From Prorocentrum cordatum (lineage: Eukaryota; Sar; Dinophyceae; Prorocentrales; Prorocentraceae): a DNA stretch of 64,000 bases. Below, piece after piece: positions 62,396 to 64,000 of the stretch; within the stretch, counting starts at the first letter, position 1; each line of letters starts with the position of its first letter. A program made the translations under genes and the position numbers. The DNA lies in assembly GCA_963575745.1 (NCBI GenBank), contig CAUYUJ010000336.1, positions 64,001 through 128,000 on the forward strand, written 5' to 3'. The notes beneath the pieces were generated by a model, which was given only the letters and a program-made list of their open reading frames with translations, was not told where the DNA came from and ran no database searches.

Positions 62396-62779
62396 AAAAC
62401 GCTGTTTCCCCCATTTCGTCTCGCCCACCAGTCCCAAAAGTTTTAAGACGTTACAAGGATGGACGGGTGGTATTCAATATGTGGTTCTCTGTTTCGCGCC
62501 GTGCATCTCTGTTTCAACCACTCCCGACAGCGACTATGATGGAAGTTGGGTGGTTCGGAGCATGTGGTTCTCGCTTTGCTACGCGCACGTACGTTCTCTC
62601 GCCTTGGCGCCGCGCGCATCCGTTTCGAAGTCTTCACGCTTCGCGTACCACCACAGTATGGGTGCCTACGCCCCTGCACTTAATTCACTCACAGCTCGCA
62701 GACTCTGGCCGTCGACCACCCTGGCAGCAAGCCGCGTTGCATGCGTGCACCCTGGCAGTGCAGCTTCCCAGCAGTTGCC

Positions 62780-62925
62780 GTCAGCCCCCTTCCACTCGCC
62801 GGCCTGGCCGCCGAGGTGCCGCGTGAGGCTTCGGCCCACCGCTTTAGGTTAATTCGTCTTTGCGCGGCCCGCTCTGACTGGACTCGCCGCTGGCGCTCTC
62901 GCCTTCGGCCGCTGACTAAAAGTAC
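62780..62925 (+). repeat. Dispersed repeat, second copy
   Basis: It is similar to 26010-26160 in word order: CCTTCCAC, GCCGCGTGAGGC, TCGGCC, GACTCGC, GCTGGCGC, CTCGCC and CGGCCGCTGAC, ending in a short A-rich run. I judge identity to be about 75%. It may be a SINE-like element; no pol III boxes were identified with confidence. Bases 62400-62780 have no recognised feature. Confidence 0.5.
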
Positions 62926-62999
62926 CACCACAGTATCACCATTGGCCCATCCAGGAATAATGCCCAGGGGAGTGGCATACTCGCGTTGCGTCGGAGGGT

Positions 63000-64000
63000 T
63001 CCATAGGGCCAGAGGCCCTATTAGATGCCTCCATGGGTCATTTGGGGTGTCCCTTGGAAGCCTCTTAGAGACCTCTGGGGTGTCTTGGGGGGCTCTTGGG
63101 GCGTCTTGTGGGCCGAGGGTCTCTTGGGCGCCTCGTGGGGACCTCTTGGGCTGGGGGCCATCCTCGGCTTGGATGTTCTTTTTGTTGGCAGTTTTGGGCG
63201 CGCCTTGGAGAATATCGATCAGAAACGAGGTCCCCCCGCCCGGAAGCAGCCTACCCCCGGAGGCTTCGAGGAGAAGTTCCTGCGGCTGGCGCCGCACCTG
63301 CGGAAGTGAGCCGCGAGCCGATGCGGCGCCGTGCCGTCGGCGCGCTCGCCCATGGGGCGCATTCCTCCGCTGGCGGGGCATCGGGCTTGGAGGCTTGTCG
63401 CGGCGCGCGCCTGGTGGCGAGGCGGGAGCGGCCATCTCGAGAAAAGATCGAAGGAGAAGCAACAGTAGTTACAGGCGGCCCGGATTAGTAGGTCGACCTT
63501 GCCAACTCAAGGGTACCTTTGTGTCCTGTGCCTCGCGACACGTGCCTTCTCACACTCCTATGGCGATGTGGCCCTCGGAAGGGTCTTGTGTCCTCTCGCG
63601 TGTCCTGTCCAATCAATGCCGACTGTATGCACTTCCGACGGTTCGTGAGGATTTCTTGGATCTGCGCTGGGGTTCCCTGGCGTCGCCGCTTCTGGCGCAC
63701 TCCGCGCGCCAGGGAGGGGGGTCCGAGTCCAGCGCAGATGCGAGATTGTAGAGGCCTCCAGCCGGTGCTGCCGATCCGGGACGATCCCGCTGTCAGAAGG
63801 ACGCTTTCGCCCCAGCGCGCTTGTTCAAACGTAAGTGGTTTGGAAACAGCTTGGAGGCATTGCGTGGGCTTCTTGAGGGGCCTCTACGACGCATCTTCGA
63901 GGCCTCCCCGGGGGCGTCTTGGAGGTGATTGTTGAGCCTCTTGGGGGCCTTTTGGCTTCTTGGGGGCATGCAGGAGGCATCCTGGAGGCCTCCTGGGGGT
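63000..64000. repeat. CTTGGGG-type arrays and intervening unassigned sequence
   Basis: 63025-63180 and 63850-64000 hold CTTGGGGGCC, CCTCTTGGG and CTTGGAGGC words, the inverse of the CCAAGA family. The 63190-63850 interval contains frames without motif support. The window ends inside the array. Confidence 0.6.

Overview
The window looks like dinoflagellate nuclear DNA. It has no compact single-copy genes, is very rich in GC, and carries long triplet and GC-rich tandem arrays. Its only recognisable coding regions are retrotransposons of types I associate with Symbiodinium-like and related dinoflagellate genomes: a LINE with an APE-type endonuclease and a zinc-finger tail, and a very large Ty1/copia-like element with a glycine/lysine-rich nucleocapsid region and extra domains. 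No rRNA, tRNA, CRISPR or bacterial operon signal was seen. The species cannot be named from sequence alone.

Layout. 0.1-8.7 kb: two nested, decayed LINEs. The reverse transcriptase of LINE-A stops near 1112 and its reading resumes near 7131; a second LINE (LINE-B: endonuclease, reverse transcriptase, C2H2-like fingers, tail domain) occupies the gap. 8.7-14.3 kb: simple repeats, a 101-bp tandem array and an inverted pair of C/G-homopolymer blocks. 14.3-29.5 kb: a hierarchical repeat field built from a 12-bp minisatellite, a roughly 190-bp core, a 64-bp array and roughly 350-500-bp cassettes. 29.5-30.2 kb: a CCAAGA-type array. 30166-46664: one 16.5-kb LTR retrotransposon inserted in that array. 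46.7-56.6 kb: very GC-rich DNA with relict retroelement reading frames and several arrays. 56.9-64 kb: GAT, GGA, GTC and about 40-bp arrays with small possible relicts.

The LTR element is the main discovery. It has 284-bp LTRs differing at three positions, a 5-bp target duplication (CCAAG), and a primer-binding site abutting the 5' LTR. Gag has two hydrophobic segments and begins inside the LTR. One reading frame then stays open from about 32.0 to 45.06 kb except for two UGA codons. It carries a CCHC knuckle, a complete Tpt1/KptA-type RNA 2'-phosphotransferase fold with all signature residues, a RING-H2 finger, a retropepsin-like motif, two Rossmann/methyltransferase-like segments, an HHCC + DDE integrase, and reverse transcriptase. 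The 3' part of RT and RNase H follow after a frame change. Each UGA is followed by CGN and a stem-loop.

Throughout the element, and in no other part of the window that I noticed, lie about 50 tiny hairpins with a 5-bp GC-rich stem and a mostly GNNA four-base loop. They show compensatory stem changes, occur in all three reading frames and in non-coding sequence, and are absent from the conserved enzymatic domains. This points to a nucleic-acid-level element, either a mobile mini-hairpin or a repeated RNA structure, rather than a protein repeat. The copy is probably not autonomous now: it has one frame offset in gag, one in RT and a TAA in RNase H.
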